From NCBI GenBank assembly GCA_963702955.1, contig OY969774.1, positions 1,426,001-1,490,000 of the forward strand: a stretch of 64,000 nt of DNA, in the 5' to 3' direction. The DNA comes from VRUE01 sp963702955. Its GTDB lineage: Bacteria; Actinomycetota; Thermoleophilia; Solirubrobacterales; 70-9. The position numbers were made by a program, and so were the translations under genes. Every line of letters begins with the position of its first letter. Position 1 is the stretch's first letter. The notes under the pieces were generated by a model. It saw only the letters and a list, made by a program, of their open reading frames with translations. It was not told where the DNA came from and made no database searches. Below, one piece after another: positions 17,425 through 24,864 of the stretch.

Positions 17425-19624
17425 GAGCGTCAGTCCGGCCGGCGGGTTTGGCGTCGCGCTTGGCGAAGAACTCCTCTCCCTCGATGCTGATGTGGGGGAC
17501 GACGCGGCCGAGCCAGCGCGGCAGCCACCAGGCGCGCTTGCCGAGCAGCACCATCACCGCCGGCACCAGCAGGCAGCGGACCAGGGTCGAGTCGATTGCG
17601 ATCGCCACCGCCAGGCCGACGCCGAACTCCTTCACCACCGGGTCGCCGTTGAGGACGAAGCTGCTGAACACGCAGACCATGATCGCCGCGGCGGAGGTGA
17701 TCACCCGCCCGGTGTTGGCCAGCCCTTCGACGACCGCCCGGCGCTCGTCGCCGGTCTGCTTGTAGTGCTCGCTCATCTGGGTCAGCAGGAAGACCTCGTA
17801 GTCCATCGAGAGCCCGAAGAGGATCGCGAACATCAGCAGTGGCACGAAGCTGACGATCGGGATCGATTCGTCGAGGCCGATCAGCGACGCGCCCCAGCCG
17901 AGCTGGAAGACGGCGGTGACGACGCCGTAGGCGGCGGCGACCGAGAGCAGGTTCATCGCCGCCGCCTTGAGCGGCACCAGCAGCGAGCGGAAGGCGAGCA
18001 GGAGGACGACGAAGCTGAGCGCAACGACGATCGCGATCATCAGCGGCAGCTTGTCGCCGATCTGCGTCGCGAGATCGATGTAGCCGGCGGTCTGGCCGCC
18101 GACGTAGGCCGCTCCGGCGACGCCCGTCATCGCCCTGGGGATGACGGTGTCGCGCAGGTTTTCGACCAGGTCGACGGTCGAGCCGTCCCACGGGGCCGAC
18201 TTCGAGACCACGGTGAAGACGGCGACGGTCCCCTGCTTGTCGAGGGTCGGCGGGCCGACCTCGGCCACGTCGCCGCTGGCTCCGATCGCCTTCTGCAGGC
18301 CCGGCAGCGCCGCCTTCGCGTCCTCGGGAGTATCGAATTCGGAGGCGATCAGCAGCGGCCCGATCAGGCCCGGGCCGAAGCCTTCGGCGAGCGCGTCGTA
18401 ATTCTGGCGGGCGGTGGTGTCCTTGGGCAGGGCGCCGATGTCGTTCTGGCCGAGTTCGAGCTGGGTCAGCGGCAGAGCGAGGACGAGCAGCACCGCCAGC
18501 GCGGCGATCGAGGAGCGCCAGGGCCGCTCGGAGACCCACTCGGCCCAGCGCCGCCAGCCGTGCGGCTTGCGGTCGTCGGGGTGGGTCTTGCCGAGCTGGA
18601 AGCGCAGCGAGTCGATCCTCGGCCCCAGCGCCCCCAGCATCGCCGGCAGCAGCGTGGTTGCGGCGCAGACGGCGACGACGACCGCGATCGCCGCCGTGTA
18701 GCCGAGCGTGCTGACCAGCGGAATGCCGGCGAAGGCGAGTGAGCAGAGCGCGATCACCACCGTAAAGCCGGCGAAGACGACGGCGCCGCCGGCCGTCGCG
18801 GTGGCGCGGGCGACCGACTCTCGCACCTCCATCCCTTCGCCCAGCTGCAGTTTGTGGCGGGTGACGATGAACAGCGCGTAGTCGATGCCGACGCCGAGGC
18901 CGATCATCGTCGCCAGGGTCAGCGAGACGCCCGGGACTTCGACCACGTGCTCGAGCAGGCGGATGATCGAGAGCGAGCAGGCGAGGCCGAGGACCGCCGA
19001 GAGGATCGGCATCGCCATCGCCGTCGCCGTGCCGAAGGCGAAGAGGAGGATCACGATCGCGGCGGCGATCCCGATCGCCTCGCTCTGCTCGGTCGCCGGC
19101 TTGGAGAGCTGCTGGCCGACGTAGCCGCCGATCGAGACGTCGAGCCCGGCCGCTTCGGCCGGCTTGCCCGCGTCGAGGATCTGCTGGGCCTTGCTCTGGG
19201 TCAGGTCGCCGGGGCTGATCCCGAGGACCACCGGCGTGTAGGCGATCGTCCCATCGGCGCTGACCAGTCCCAGGCCCTTGGCCTGCGCGCCGAGTGGGTC
19301 GACCGCCGAGTTGACGCCGCCGAGCCCGTTCAGCCGCTTCGCCGTTTCGGCGATCGCGGCGCTGTACTGCGGCCGGCTGAGCTTGCCGCTCGGCGCCTCG
19401 AAGGCCATCGGGTTGGATCCGTAGGCCTGTTCGGGCAGGTTCTCTTCCAGCAGTTCGGTCGCCTTGGTCGAGCCGGTCCCGGGCAGGGTCAGGTTTTCGC
19501 TGGTCTGGCTGCCGGCGGCGGAGCTGAAGCCGATCAGCGCGCCGGCCGCGATCAGCCAGAGGGCGATCACCGGCCAGTGGTGGCGGGAGCAGAAGCGCCC
19601 GATCGCGTACAGAGGGGCGGTCAC
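17411..19624 (-). CDS. MMPL-family RND transporter
   Basis: 737 residues from GTG 19624, seven bases after the upstream stop; an ATG at 19660 would overlap the previous gene and is less likely. The layout is one N-terminal helix, an extracytoplasmic domain (about 45-190), five helices with GVGIDYALFIVTRHK (the first proton-relay Asp region), a second extracytoplasmic domain, and five more helices with FGLSMDYEVFLLTQMSE. This duplicated architecture is typical of MMPL pumps that export lipids or hydrophobic compounds. It is cotranscribed with a ferritin-like lipoprotein and overlaps pgsA, which hints at envelope lipid export. Confidence 0.9.
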   Translation of the reverse strand: MTAPLYAIGRFCSRHHWPVIALWLIAAGALIGFSSAAGSQTSENLTLPGTGSTKATELLEENLPEQAYGSNPMAFEAPSGKLSRPQYSAAIAETAKRLNGLGGVNSAVDPLGAQAKGLGLVSADGTIAYTPVVLGISPGDLTQSKAQQILDAGKPAEAAGLDVSIGGYVGQQLSKPATEQSEAIGIAAAIVILLFAFGTATAMAMPILSAVLGLACSLSIIRLLEHVVEVPGVSLTLATMIGLGVGIDYALFIVTRHKLQLGEGMEVRESVARATATAGGAVVFAGFTVVIALCSLAFAGIPLVSTLGYTAAIAVVVAVCAATTLLPAMLGALGPRIDSLRFQLGKTHPDDRKPHGWRRWAEWVSERPWRSSIAALAVLLVLALPLTQLELGQNDIGALPKDTTARQNYDALAEGFGPGLIGPLLIASEFDTPEDAKAALPGLQKAIGASGDVAEVGPPTLDKQGTVAVFTVVSKSAPWDGSTVDLVENLRDTVIPRAMTGVAGAAYVGGQTAGYIDLATQIGDKLPLMIAIVVALSFVVLLLAFRSLLVPLKAAAMNLLSVAAAYGVVTAVFQLGWGASLIGLDESIPIVSFVPLLMFAILFGLSMDYEVFLLTQMSEHYKQTGDERRAVVEGLANTGRVITSAAAIMVCVFSSFVLNGDPVVKEFGVGLAVAIAIDSTLVRCLLVPAVMVLLGKRAWWLPRWLGRVVPHISIEGEEFFAKRDAKPAGRTDARVSA

Positions 19625-19631
19625 GGCGCCA

Positions 19632-20252
19632 TCATCCCCCACCGGTCGGAGGCGTGCCACCTGGCGGCGGCACTTCGCCGCCGTCGAACGCCTCGGGAAC
19701 CGAGGCGGCCAAACCGGCGCCGAGCGCCTGGCGCAGCACGACCAGGTGCTGGGCGTGAGCGGCGGCCAGCGAGGAGGCGAGGCCCCGCGGCGCGGGGGTA
19801 TTCAGCCGTGGCGTGGCGTCGAGGTCCGCGGCGAGCGCAGCGCTTTCCAGTTCGTAGGCGAGCGTCAGGAACTCGGCCTGGTTCTCGACGCCGGAGAAAT
19901 CGACTTCGCCGGCTTCGGCATCGGTTTCGCCACCGACCCCGCGGATCGCCTTGGTCAGAGCGTCAACGTACTCCTGCTCCTGGGCGCGGAACTCGCGCCC
20001 GACCGCCCGCAGGCGACCGCGCAGCAGCGGCATGCCGCGGGTGTAGGCCTCGACCGCGGTCAGCTCCTGCGAGAGCGCTGCGTTGAGGATCGTCGCGTCC
20101 GCGGCCTTTTCGGGATCGGTGCTGGCCCCCTGGCCGCTCTTGCCGCAGCCGAGCACCGGCAGCGTCGCGGCAACACAGAGCGAGAGAACGGCGGCGGTGC
20201 GGCCGAAGCCGCACCGCCTGCCGTAGCCACGCAAGTGCCGATCAGCGCCCAC
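19632..20252 (-). CDS. Ferritin-like-domain lipoprotein (DUF4439-like)
   Basis: 206 residues, GTG 20252. A twin-basic start is followed by a hydrophobic helix and the lipobox LPVLGC (cysteine near residue 36), so it should be exported and lipid-anchored. Residues 50-185 form a four-helix pattern with acidic and His residues in ferritin-like positions (NAALSQELTAVEAYTRG, FRAQEQEYVDALTK, AAHAQHLVVLRQAL). The C-terminus is a Pro/Gly-rich tail. Function is unknown; extracytoplasmic ferritin-like proteins are inferred to bind metal. It is the first gene of an operon with the MMPL pump and pgsA. Confidence 0.78.
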   Translation of the reverse strand: MGADRHLRGYGRRCGFGRTAAVLSLCVAATLPVLGCGKSGQGASTDPEKAADATILNAALSQELTAVEAYTRGMPLLRGRLRAVGREFRAQEQEYVDALTKAIRGVGGETDAEAGEVDFSGVENQAEFLTLAYELESAALAADLDATPRLNTPAPRGLASSLAAAHAQHLVVLRQALGAGLAASVPEAFDGGEVPPPGGTPPTGGG

Positions 20253-20281
20253 CGGCCGCGAAGCCTATGGGCTCGGGCTTC

Positions 20282-20302
20282 CTCCGGCGGCCTGCGCCGG
20301 AG
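20282..20302. terminator. GC-rich hairpin after the winged-helix gene
   Basis: CTCCGGCG and CGCCGGAG form a perfect 8-base stem with a 5-base loop in the short gap between the stop of the regulator at 20311 and the ferritin-like gene start at 20252. There is no T-run on either side, so it may slow or stop transcription only weakly. Confidence 0.4.
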
Positions 20303-20310
20303 CGGTGGAG

Positions 20311-21033
20311 CTATTTCCTCTTCGCTTTGCCCCTGGCTTTCGCTTTGACTTTGGCTTTGCTTTTCGCTTTGCCTTTGGGCTTGCCGCCAGAGCGCTTCTT
20401 TGCCGATTTCGGATTTGCCCGCTCGACCGGCAGCTCGACGCCCATCATCGCCACCATCACGTTCAGGCCCTCCTCTTGCGTCCGGGCCATGCGATCGGTG
20501 CTCTCGGACTGGATCTTCATCAGGCCTTCCAGGGCCTTGTTGAGGACCTTGCCGGCGTCCGCCCAGCCCTTCTGGTCGAGAAGGAGCGGCGTCCGGCTCA
20601 TATGCCGATCCGCGTGGGAATCGACGGTCCCGGCCTTCAGCGCCGCGGACACATCGTCGAGCACCATCTGCATCAGATCGGCGCTCATACCTTCGCGCAC
20701 CGATTTCGGCAGTTTCTTCCAGTCGGTGTCGGAGATGTACGGGCGTGAAGTTGCCCGGTAGTAGTGCTCGACCGCACCGCGCCGTGGCTCGGTTTTGACC
20801 AGGGTGATGCATTCGTAGTCTTTGAGGACTTTGACGTGGTAGCTGACCTGACTGAGGCCTTCTTCGAGCTCGTTGGCGAGTTCGTTCGGGCTGGCCATCC
20901 GTTCGTTGAGGATCGTCAGAATTTCGACCCTCAGTTCGTGCGCGAGAGCCTTGACCAGCTGGAGGTTGACTCCGCCGGTGCTCTTGGCCTTGCGCTTGGA
21001 CCTGCTCTTCGTGGTTTTACTCCTTGCAGCCAA
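20311..21033 (-). CDS. ArsR-like winged-helix regulator with histone-like Lys/Ala tail
   Basis: 240 residues, TTG start at 21033 after a GGAGGAG ribosome site. The basic N-terminus (residues 1-20) leads into an ArsR-type winged helix (ALAHELRVEILTILNER...SPNELANELEEGLSQVSYHVKVLKDYECI, about 28-90). A helical middle region (about 110-205) is shared with the paralogue at 22102-22737. The last 30 residues consist of repeats such as KGKAKSKAKVKAKARGKAKRK, resembling histone H1 tails, which would add nonspecific DNA binding. An AT-rich hairpin and a motif shared with the paralogue lie upstream. Confidence 0.83.
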   Translation of the reverse strand: MAARSKTTKSRSKRKAKSTGGVNLQLVKALAHELRVEILTILNERMASPNELANELEEGLSQVSYHVKVLKDYECITLVKTEPRRGAVEHYYRATSRPYISDTDWKKLPKSVREGMSADLMQMVLDDVSAALKAGTVDSHADRHMSRTPLLLDQKGWADAGKVLNKALEGLMKIQSESTDRMARTQEEGLNVMVAMMGVELPVERANPKSAKKRSGGKPKGKAKSKAKVKAKARGKAKRK

Positions 21034-21400
21034 AGGGACTCCTCCAATGCGTTGCGTGGCTATCTAACTACTCCATCGTATTACCAGTAACGGCGTATCT
21101 CAAGCGAAAGGCCAGCAAATCCCCGTAATTTGCTGCGTAGGCGCTCAATAGTGGAACTTTCTCCACCATTTCTCAGGTCGGTACCCCGCTGCATCCAAAA
21201 GCGACAAACAGGGTCGTCCAGGGAGTTGGGAGAGGGGGGTGAATCAGATGAAGATCGGTGCTGCCAGCCAGGTTGTCCCGCTGCTCATGGTCCACAAGAC
21301 CGCCTAGAATCGGCTTCGACGGGGCCCTGTTCGCCAGTCGGACGGGGCTCCATTCGCATCCACTCGACGACGGCTTCGAGGTACGTGATTCGCTTACGCG
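21034..21400. other. Intergenic region between divergent genes
   Basis: This 367-base stretch holds no supported gene. It contains the inverted repeats TTAC-CA-GTAA at 21081-21090 and CAGCAAAT/ATTTGCTG at 21113-21135, probably part of the promoter of the winged-helix gene. From about 21230 to 21400 only promoter and leader sequence for the glycosylase gene is expected. Reading frames through it have no family features. Confidence 0.6.
21113..21135. promoter_or_regulatory. AT-rich inverted repeat upstream of the winged-helix regulator
   Basis: CAGCAAAT and ATTTGCTG form a perfect 8-base repeat around CCCCGTA. The right arm plus the following bases (ATTTGCTG-CG-T ... CTCAA) recur as ATTTGCTG-GG-T ... 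CTCAA at 22753-22770, just upstream of the paralogous regulator. A shared site before two paralogues suggests auto- or cross-regulation. Confidence 0.45.
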
Positions 21401-22105
21401 ATGGTTCGTCCGCCATCGTCGAGCAATGTAGCCACCCTCGGGGATCTGGCTGCCGAGATACATGCCTGCCGAGCCTGCCCACGCCTCGTCGCCTGGCGGG
21501 AGGCGCAGGCCGCCGACCCGCCCCGGCGCTACCGGGGCGAGGACTACTGGGCCCGTCCGGTGTCGGGCTTCGGGGACCCGCAAGCCTCGATCGCGATAGT
21601 CGGCCTGGCGCCGGCGGCCCATGGCGCCAACCGCACCGGGCGGATGTTCACCGGCGACCGCTCCGGCGACTGGCTCTATGCCGCCCTTCACCGCGCCGGT
21701 TTCGCCAGCCGGGCCGAGTCGCGGCACCGCGACGACGGGTTGCGTCTGCGGGGCGCCTACGTCACCGCGGTCGTGCGCTGTGCGCCTCCCGCCAACAGGC
21801 CCGCCCCGGCCGAGCGCGACAACTGCCTGCCATACCTCGCCCGCGAGCTGGCCCTGCTCGAGCGCTGCCGAACCGTTGTCGCGCTCGGCTCGTTCGCCTG
21901 GGACGGCACCCTGCGGGCCCTGCGCGAGTTGGGACAGCGAGCTCCCCGGCCGAAGCCTCGCTTCGGCCACGGCGCCGGGGCCACGGTGGGCGACTGGAGC
22001 CTGCTCGGCTGCTACCACCCGAGCCAGCAGAACACCTTCACCGGCCGGCTCACCGAGCCGATGCTGGACGCGGTGTTCGCCACCGCCCGCGAGCTGGCCG
22101 GCTAG
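21401..22105 (+). CDS. Family-5 uracil-DNA glycosylase (UdgB-like)
   Basis: 234 residues, ATG 21401. The active-site motif GLAPAAHGANRTGRMFTGD (residues 68-86) is diagnostic for family 5, which has Ala in place of the catalytic Asp/Asn. The distal motif HPSQQNTFTG is also conserved. Four cysteines at residues 23, 26, 127 and 142 fit the iron-sulfur cluster. The enzyme removes uracil, hypoxanthine or ethenocytosine from double-stranded DNA; mycobacterial UdgB is the nearest described type. It is flanked by two paralogous regulators and shares a CTAG stop overlap with the second (22102-22105). Confidence 0.92.
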   Translation: MVRPPSSSNVATLGDLAAEIHACRACPRLVAWREAQAADPPRRYRGEDYWARPVSGFGDPQASIAIVGLAPAAHGANRTGRMFTGDRSGDWLYAALHRAGFASRAESRHRDDGLRLRGAYVTAVVRCAPPANRPAPAERDNCLPYLARELALLERCRTVVALGSFAWDGTLRALRELGQRAPRPKPRFGHGAGATVGDWSLLGCYHPSQQNTFTGRLTEPMLDAVFATARELAG

Positions 22106-22737
22106 GCGCGACCGGCGCCGGAGCCTTCACTGCCGGATTTGGATCTCCTTCGCGCCGCTCCGGCGGCGGTTTCGAAAGCCATCATGAAGACGTTGAGGGG
22201 AATCGCGTCCTTGGACGGGAGCGTCATCCGCCCCGCGCACTTCCTCTCGATCTCACCCAGGCGCTCGAGCGCGTCGTCCAGCACCTCCATCGCTTCCTGC
22301 CGTCCCGTCTCGTCGACAGGCATCGCCAGCCGACTCTGGTGGCCGGTTGCGAAGGTGCCCGCTTTCAGCGCTTCGACCGCCTCCGTCGTCGCCACCTGAA
22401 GCAAGCTGCCGCTGAAACTGTCCCGGATCGGCTGGGGGAGTCGTTCCCATTCGTCGTCCTTCAGGTGGAGCACCGGCTTGGTCAACTCGTAGAAGTGCTC
22501 GTGGACGCCGCGCCTTTTCTCTGTTCGGACCAGCCTGATCAGGCCCTGGGCTTTCAGTTTCCGCACGTGGTAGCTGACCTCGGTCACTTCCAGTTCGAGG
22601 AGCTTGGCGATTTCCTTCGGGCTCGCCACTCCCCATTCGCCGAAGGCGAGCAGGGTGGCCCCGCGCACTTTGTGTGTCAGCGCTTTGGCGAGGATCGGGT
22701 CGATTATCTGCTTGAACTTGCTGCGCTTGGCCGCCAC
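22102..22737 (-). CDS. ArsR-like winged-helix regulator (paralogue of the 20311-21033 gene)
   Basis: 211 residues, GTG 22737 behind an AGGGAGG ribosome site. The winged helix is at about residues 14-80: KALTHKVRGATLLAFGEWGVASPKEIAKLLELEVTEVSYHVRKLKAQGLI, then EKRRGVHEHFYELTKPV. This matches the paralogue (GAVEHYYRATSRP). The helical C-terminal domain is also shared, including a run ending in a Met-rich helix, but here the Lys/Ala tail is replaced by a short Ser/Gly tail. The ligand is unknown. The motif ATTTGCTG sits 16 bases upstream of the start. Confidence 0.84.
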   Translation of the reverse strand: MAAKRSKFKQIIDPILAKALTHKVRGATLLAFGEWGVASPKEIAKLLELEVTEVSYHVRKLKAQGLIRLVRTEKRRGVHEHFYELTKPVLHLKDDEWERLPQPIRDSFSGSLLQVATTEAVEALKAGTFATGHQSRLAMPVDETGRQEAMEVLDDALERLGEIERKCAGRMTLPSKDAIPLNVFMMAFETAAGAARRRSKSGSEGSGAGRA

Positions 22738-22803
22738 GGAATACCTCCCTGGATTTGCTGGGTGCCCCTCAACCGCTCACCCTAGTACCGAGGGAGGACT
22801 CGA

Positions 22804-23016
22804 TTGAGTACCACTTTGCGTTTCGCAGCGGTCACGCTGTGGCCGACCGCAGGGTTCGACGTTTGCTGGGTTTTCAGTCGAAACCGATTGGGCCATCCAC
22901 CGGTCTCAAGCTCAGTATCCGATCCCTTGCGACCGAGGTTCGTTACAGAACGATGCGACCGAGAATCAAGAGAACGACCGAGCGGATGGAGGCGCCAGGC
23001 GGCGACCTCTTCCTGA
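22804..23016 (+). CDS. Short ORF ahead of the E1-like gene (possible modified-peptide precursor)
   Basis: 70 codons from TTG 22804, five bases after a strong AGGGAGGA ribosome site. The product begins MSTTLRFAAVTLWP and is rich in Ser, Thr, Arg and two Cys, with no family match by eye. It overlaps the start of the E1-like adenylating enzyme by 64 bases on the same strand. The ribosome site is the main support; it could equally serve a leader of the downstream gene. If translated, it would be the obvious candidate substrate for the enzyme, but no core-peptide pattern is clear. Confidence 0.3.
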   Translation: MSTTLRFAAVTLWPTAGFDVCWVFSRNRLGHPPVSSSVSDPLRPRFVTERCDRESRERPSGWRRQAATSS

Positions 23017-24062
23017 TGCGGCCCAGCGCCGGTGCCGACGTCCAGATCGAGAATCCCGACGAGGACGGGCTGCGGCTGCTCGACGCGCTCGACGGCAGCA
23101 GCGAGCGGGAGGAGCTGGAGGAGCGATTCGGCGAAAGCGAGGTCGGCGACCTGCTGGCGCAGCTCGAGGAGTTGGGGCTGATCGAGGACGCTGCCGACGA
23201 CGATCTGATCTCGGACCGGGTGATGGAGCGCTTCGATCGCCAGATCCGCTACTTCAGCGACATCTCCCCCGGGCCGACGCCATCGCAGTGCCAGGCCCGG
23301 CTGGAAAGCGCCAGGGTCGTCGTCCTCGGGGTCGGCGGTCTCGGCGGCGCGTCCGCCTGGTCGCTCGCCTGCACCGGAGTCGGCGAGATGCTGCTGATCG
23401 ACGGCGACCGGGTCGAGCTGAGCAACCTCAACCGGCAGACTCTCTACACCGAGGCCGACATCGGCCGGCTCAAGGCGGAGACCGCGGCGGAACGGCTGGC
23501 CGCCTTCAACTCGTTGATGCGGCTGGAGACGGTCTGCGAGCGGGTCGACGGCGAGGAGGCGATCGCCGAGCTGATCGAGGGCTACGACGTCGTCATCGAC
23601 GCCGCCGACTGGCCCGCCCACGACATCGAGCAGTGGGTCAACAACGCCTGCTTCGCGGCGGAGATCCCCTACATAACGATGAGCCACTTCCCGCCGATCG
23701 CCAGGGTCGGGCCGCTGTACGTGCCGGGCAAGACCGGCTGCTTCGCCTGCCAGGTCGCCGCCTACAGGCGCAGCTATCCGCTGTTCGACACGGCGATCGA
23801 GCAGCGCCGGGCGAAACCCTCGCCGGCTGCGACCCTGGGCCCGGCGTGCGCGCTGATCGGCGGCCAGATCGGCCTCGACGTCCTCCACCTGCTGACCGGG
23901 CTGGCCGAGCCGTCGACGCTGGGCACAGGCCACATCTACGACCTGCGGACGATGAACGTGGAGCGCGAGGAGGTCGTCCCCGAGCCCGATTGCCCGGTCT
24001 GCAGCCACCTGCCGCCGGTCGATCGGGTGGCGAAAGAGCCGGAGCGCTCGACGCCCCGGTAA
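22953..24062 (+). CDS. E1-like ThiF/MoeB-family adenylyltransferase with PqqD/RRE-like N-terminus
   Basis: 369 residues from ATG 22953. Residues 1-80 look like a winged-helix peptide-recognition (PqqD/RRE-like) domain: GDLFLMRP, then LLDALDGS...LEERFG...LLAQLEELGLIED. Residues 88-320 are the E1 fold: GVGGLGG at 126-132, Asp150, NLNRQ with the catalytic Arg at 161, and D215 in the VVIDAAD strand. Four cysteines at 263, 266, 347 and 350 form the MoeB-type zinc site. The domain order matches E1-like partners of thiazole/oxazole peptide or MccB-type pathways, in which the enzyme adenylates a peptide. No cyclodehydratase YcaO gene is nearby, so this may be a stand-alone modification system. A tRNA-Thr follows 31 bases later. 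Confidence 0.82.
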   Translation: MRPRIKRTTERMEAPGGDLFLMRPSAGADVQIENPDEDGLRLLDALDGSSEREELEERFGESEVGDLLAQLEELGLIEDAADDDLISDRVMERFDRQIRYFSDISPGPTPSQCQARLESARVVVLGVGGLGGASAWSLACTGVGEMLLIDGDRVELSNLNRQTLYTEADIGRLKAETAAERLAAFNSLMRLETVCERVDGEEAIAELIEGYDVVIDAADWPAHDIEQWVNNACFAAEIPYITMSHFPPIARVGPLYVPGKTGCFACQVAAYRRSYPLFDTAIEQRRAKPSPAATLGPACALIGGQIGLDVLHLLTGLAEPSTLGTGHIYDLRTMNVEREEVVPEPDCPVCSHLPPVDRVAKEPERSTPR

Positions 24063-24093
24063 AGCGGCCCGGCTCCTAGAATGGGGGCGTAGC

Positions 24094-24166
24094 GCCGGCG
24101 TAGCTCAGTTGGTAGAGCACTTCATTCGTAATGAAGGGGTCCCCGGTTCAAGTCCGGGCGTCGGCT
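24094..24166 (+). tRNA. tRNA-Thr (CGT)
   Basis: 73 nucleotides. The acceptor stem pairs GCCGGCG with CGTCGGC (one G-T pair), the D arm is GCTC...GAGC, the anticodon stem CTTCA/TGAAG holds loop TTCGTAA with anticodon CGT, and the T arm is CCCGG-TTCAAGT-CCGGG. Discriminator T, CCA not encoded. The VapC gene ends seven bases downstream on the other strand. Confidence 0.96.
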
Positions 24167-24173
24167 CTGAGCG

Positions 24174-24563
24174 TCACCAGATTGTCGGGACACCGTGGGC
24201 GGCGATTCCCGGATCGCAACTCACCAGAGGGACTCCCTCCGCTTCGGCCTGAGCGACGAGCAGGCGATCGAACGGATCGCGTTGGCGCTTGCCGCCAAGC
24301 TCGACGAAGGGGAGGCCGCGGTAGGCAGCGGCATGCGCGGGCGAGATCGGGAGGAGGGAAAAGCCCTCAACCAGCAGCTCCTCCGCCCACTCCTCAGCCA
24401 CATCGAGCTTGCCGAGCGACGCTTTAATCGAAACCTCGAAGAGCGTGCCCGCGCTGAAGAGCGGCTCCGCCGCGCCGGCTATCGCCTCCCGGGCGGCATC
24501 GGAAAGGCGGGCATCGTCACCCAACCACCACAGCACAGCATGGGTGTCGGCGAGCAGCCTCAG
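24174..24563 (-). CDS. vapC: VapC-type PIN-domain toxin, apparent CTG start
   Basis: 129 residues if started at CTG 24563. The first conventional codon, GTG 24536, would delete the N-terminal strand with the essential acidic residue (LRLLADTHAV), which is invariant in PIN RNases, so the upstream CTG is chosen. The CTG overlaps the antitoxin TGA as CTGA, equivalent to the ATGA overlaps elsewhere here. Other PIN acidic residues are seen in LFEVSIKASLGK (Glu), RDPFDRLLVAQA (Asp) and SCDPGI (Asp). It would be a site-specific endoribonuclease held inactive by the upstream Phd-type antitoxin. The protein ends close to tRNA-Thr. Confidence 0.85.
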   Translation of the reverse strand: MRLLADTHAVLWWLGDDARLSDAAREAIAGAAEPLFSAGTLFEVSIKASLGKLDVAEEWAEELLVEGFSLLPISPAHAAAYRGLPFVELGGKRQRDPFDRLLVAQAEAEGVPLVSCDPGIAAHGVPTIW

Positions 24564-24802
24564 TCGAGGACCCCGAGGCTGCGGGCGACGTCCTCAGGCC
24601 AAGCATCGAAATCCTCAGCCATCGAGATCCGGCCGGCGAGAGCCCCGGGCTTACGCCGGGCGTGCCCGTGCTCGGTAATCGGGATGAGCTGCGCCACGGG
24701 CTGCTTTCCTCGTCGCAGCTCCACGCGCTCACCTTTCTCGGCAAGCGCAACCAGCTTCGAAAGGTTGGTCTTCGCCTCTCCGATGCTGAACGCATGGGTC
24801 AT
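24560..24802 (-). CDS. Phd/YefM-type antitoxin
   Basis: 80 residues, ATG 24802. The N-terminus MTHAFSIGEAKTNLSKLVALAEKGERVELRRGKQPVAQLIPI is the Phd/YefM ribbon-helix-type fold for DNA binding, and the C-terminal tail (residues 50-80, AEDFDAWPEDVARSL) should bind the toxin. It heads the two-gene operon and would repress it together with the toxin. Its TGA overlaps the apparent CTG start of VapC. Confidence 0.9.
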   Translation of the reverse strand: MTHAFSIGEAKTNLSKLVALAEKGERVELRRGKQPVAQLIPITEHGHARRKPGALAGRISMAEDFDAWPEDVARSLGVLD

Positions 24803-24864
24803 TCATAGGACGATATCACTACTTGGCCAAGTTGGTCAACCGTGTCCCGAAGCGTGTCCCCGAC

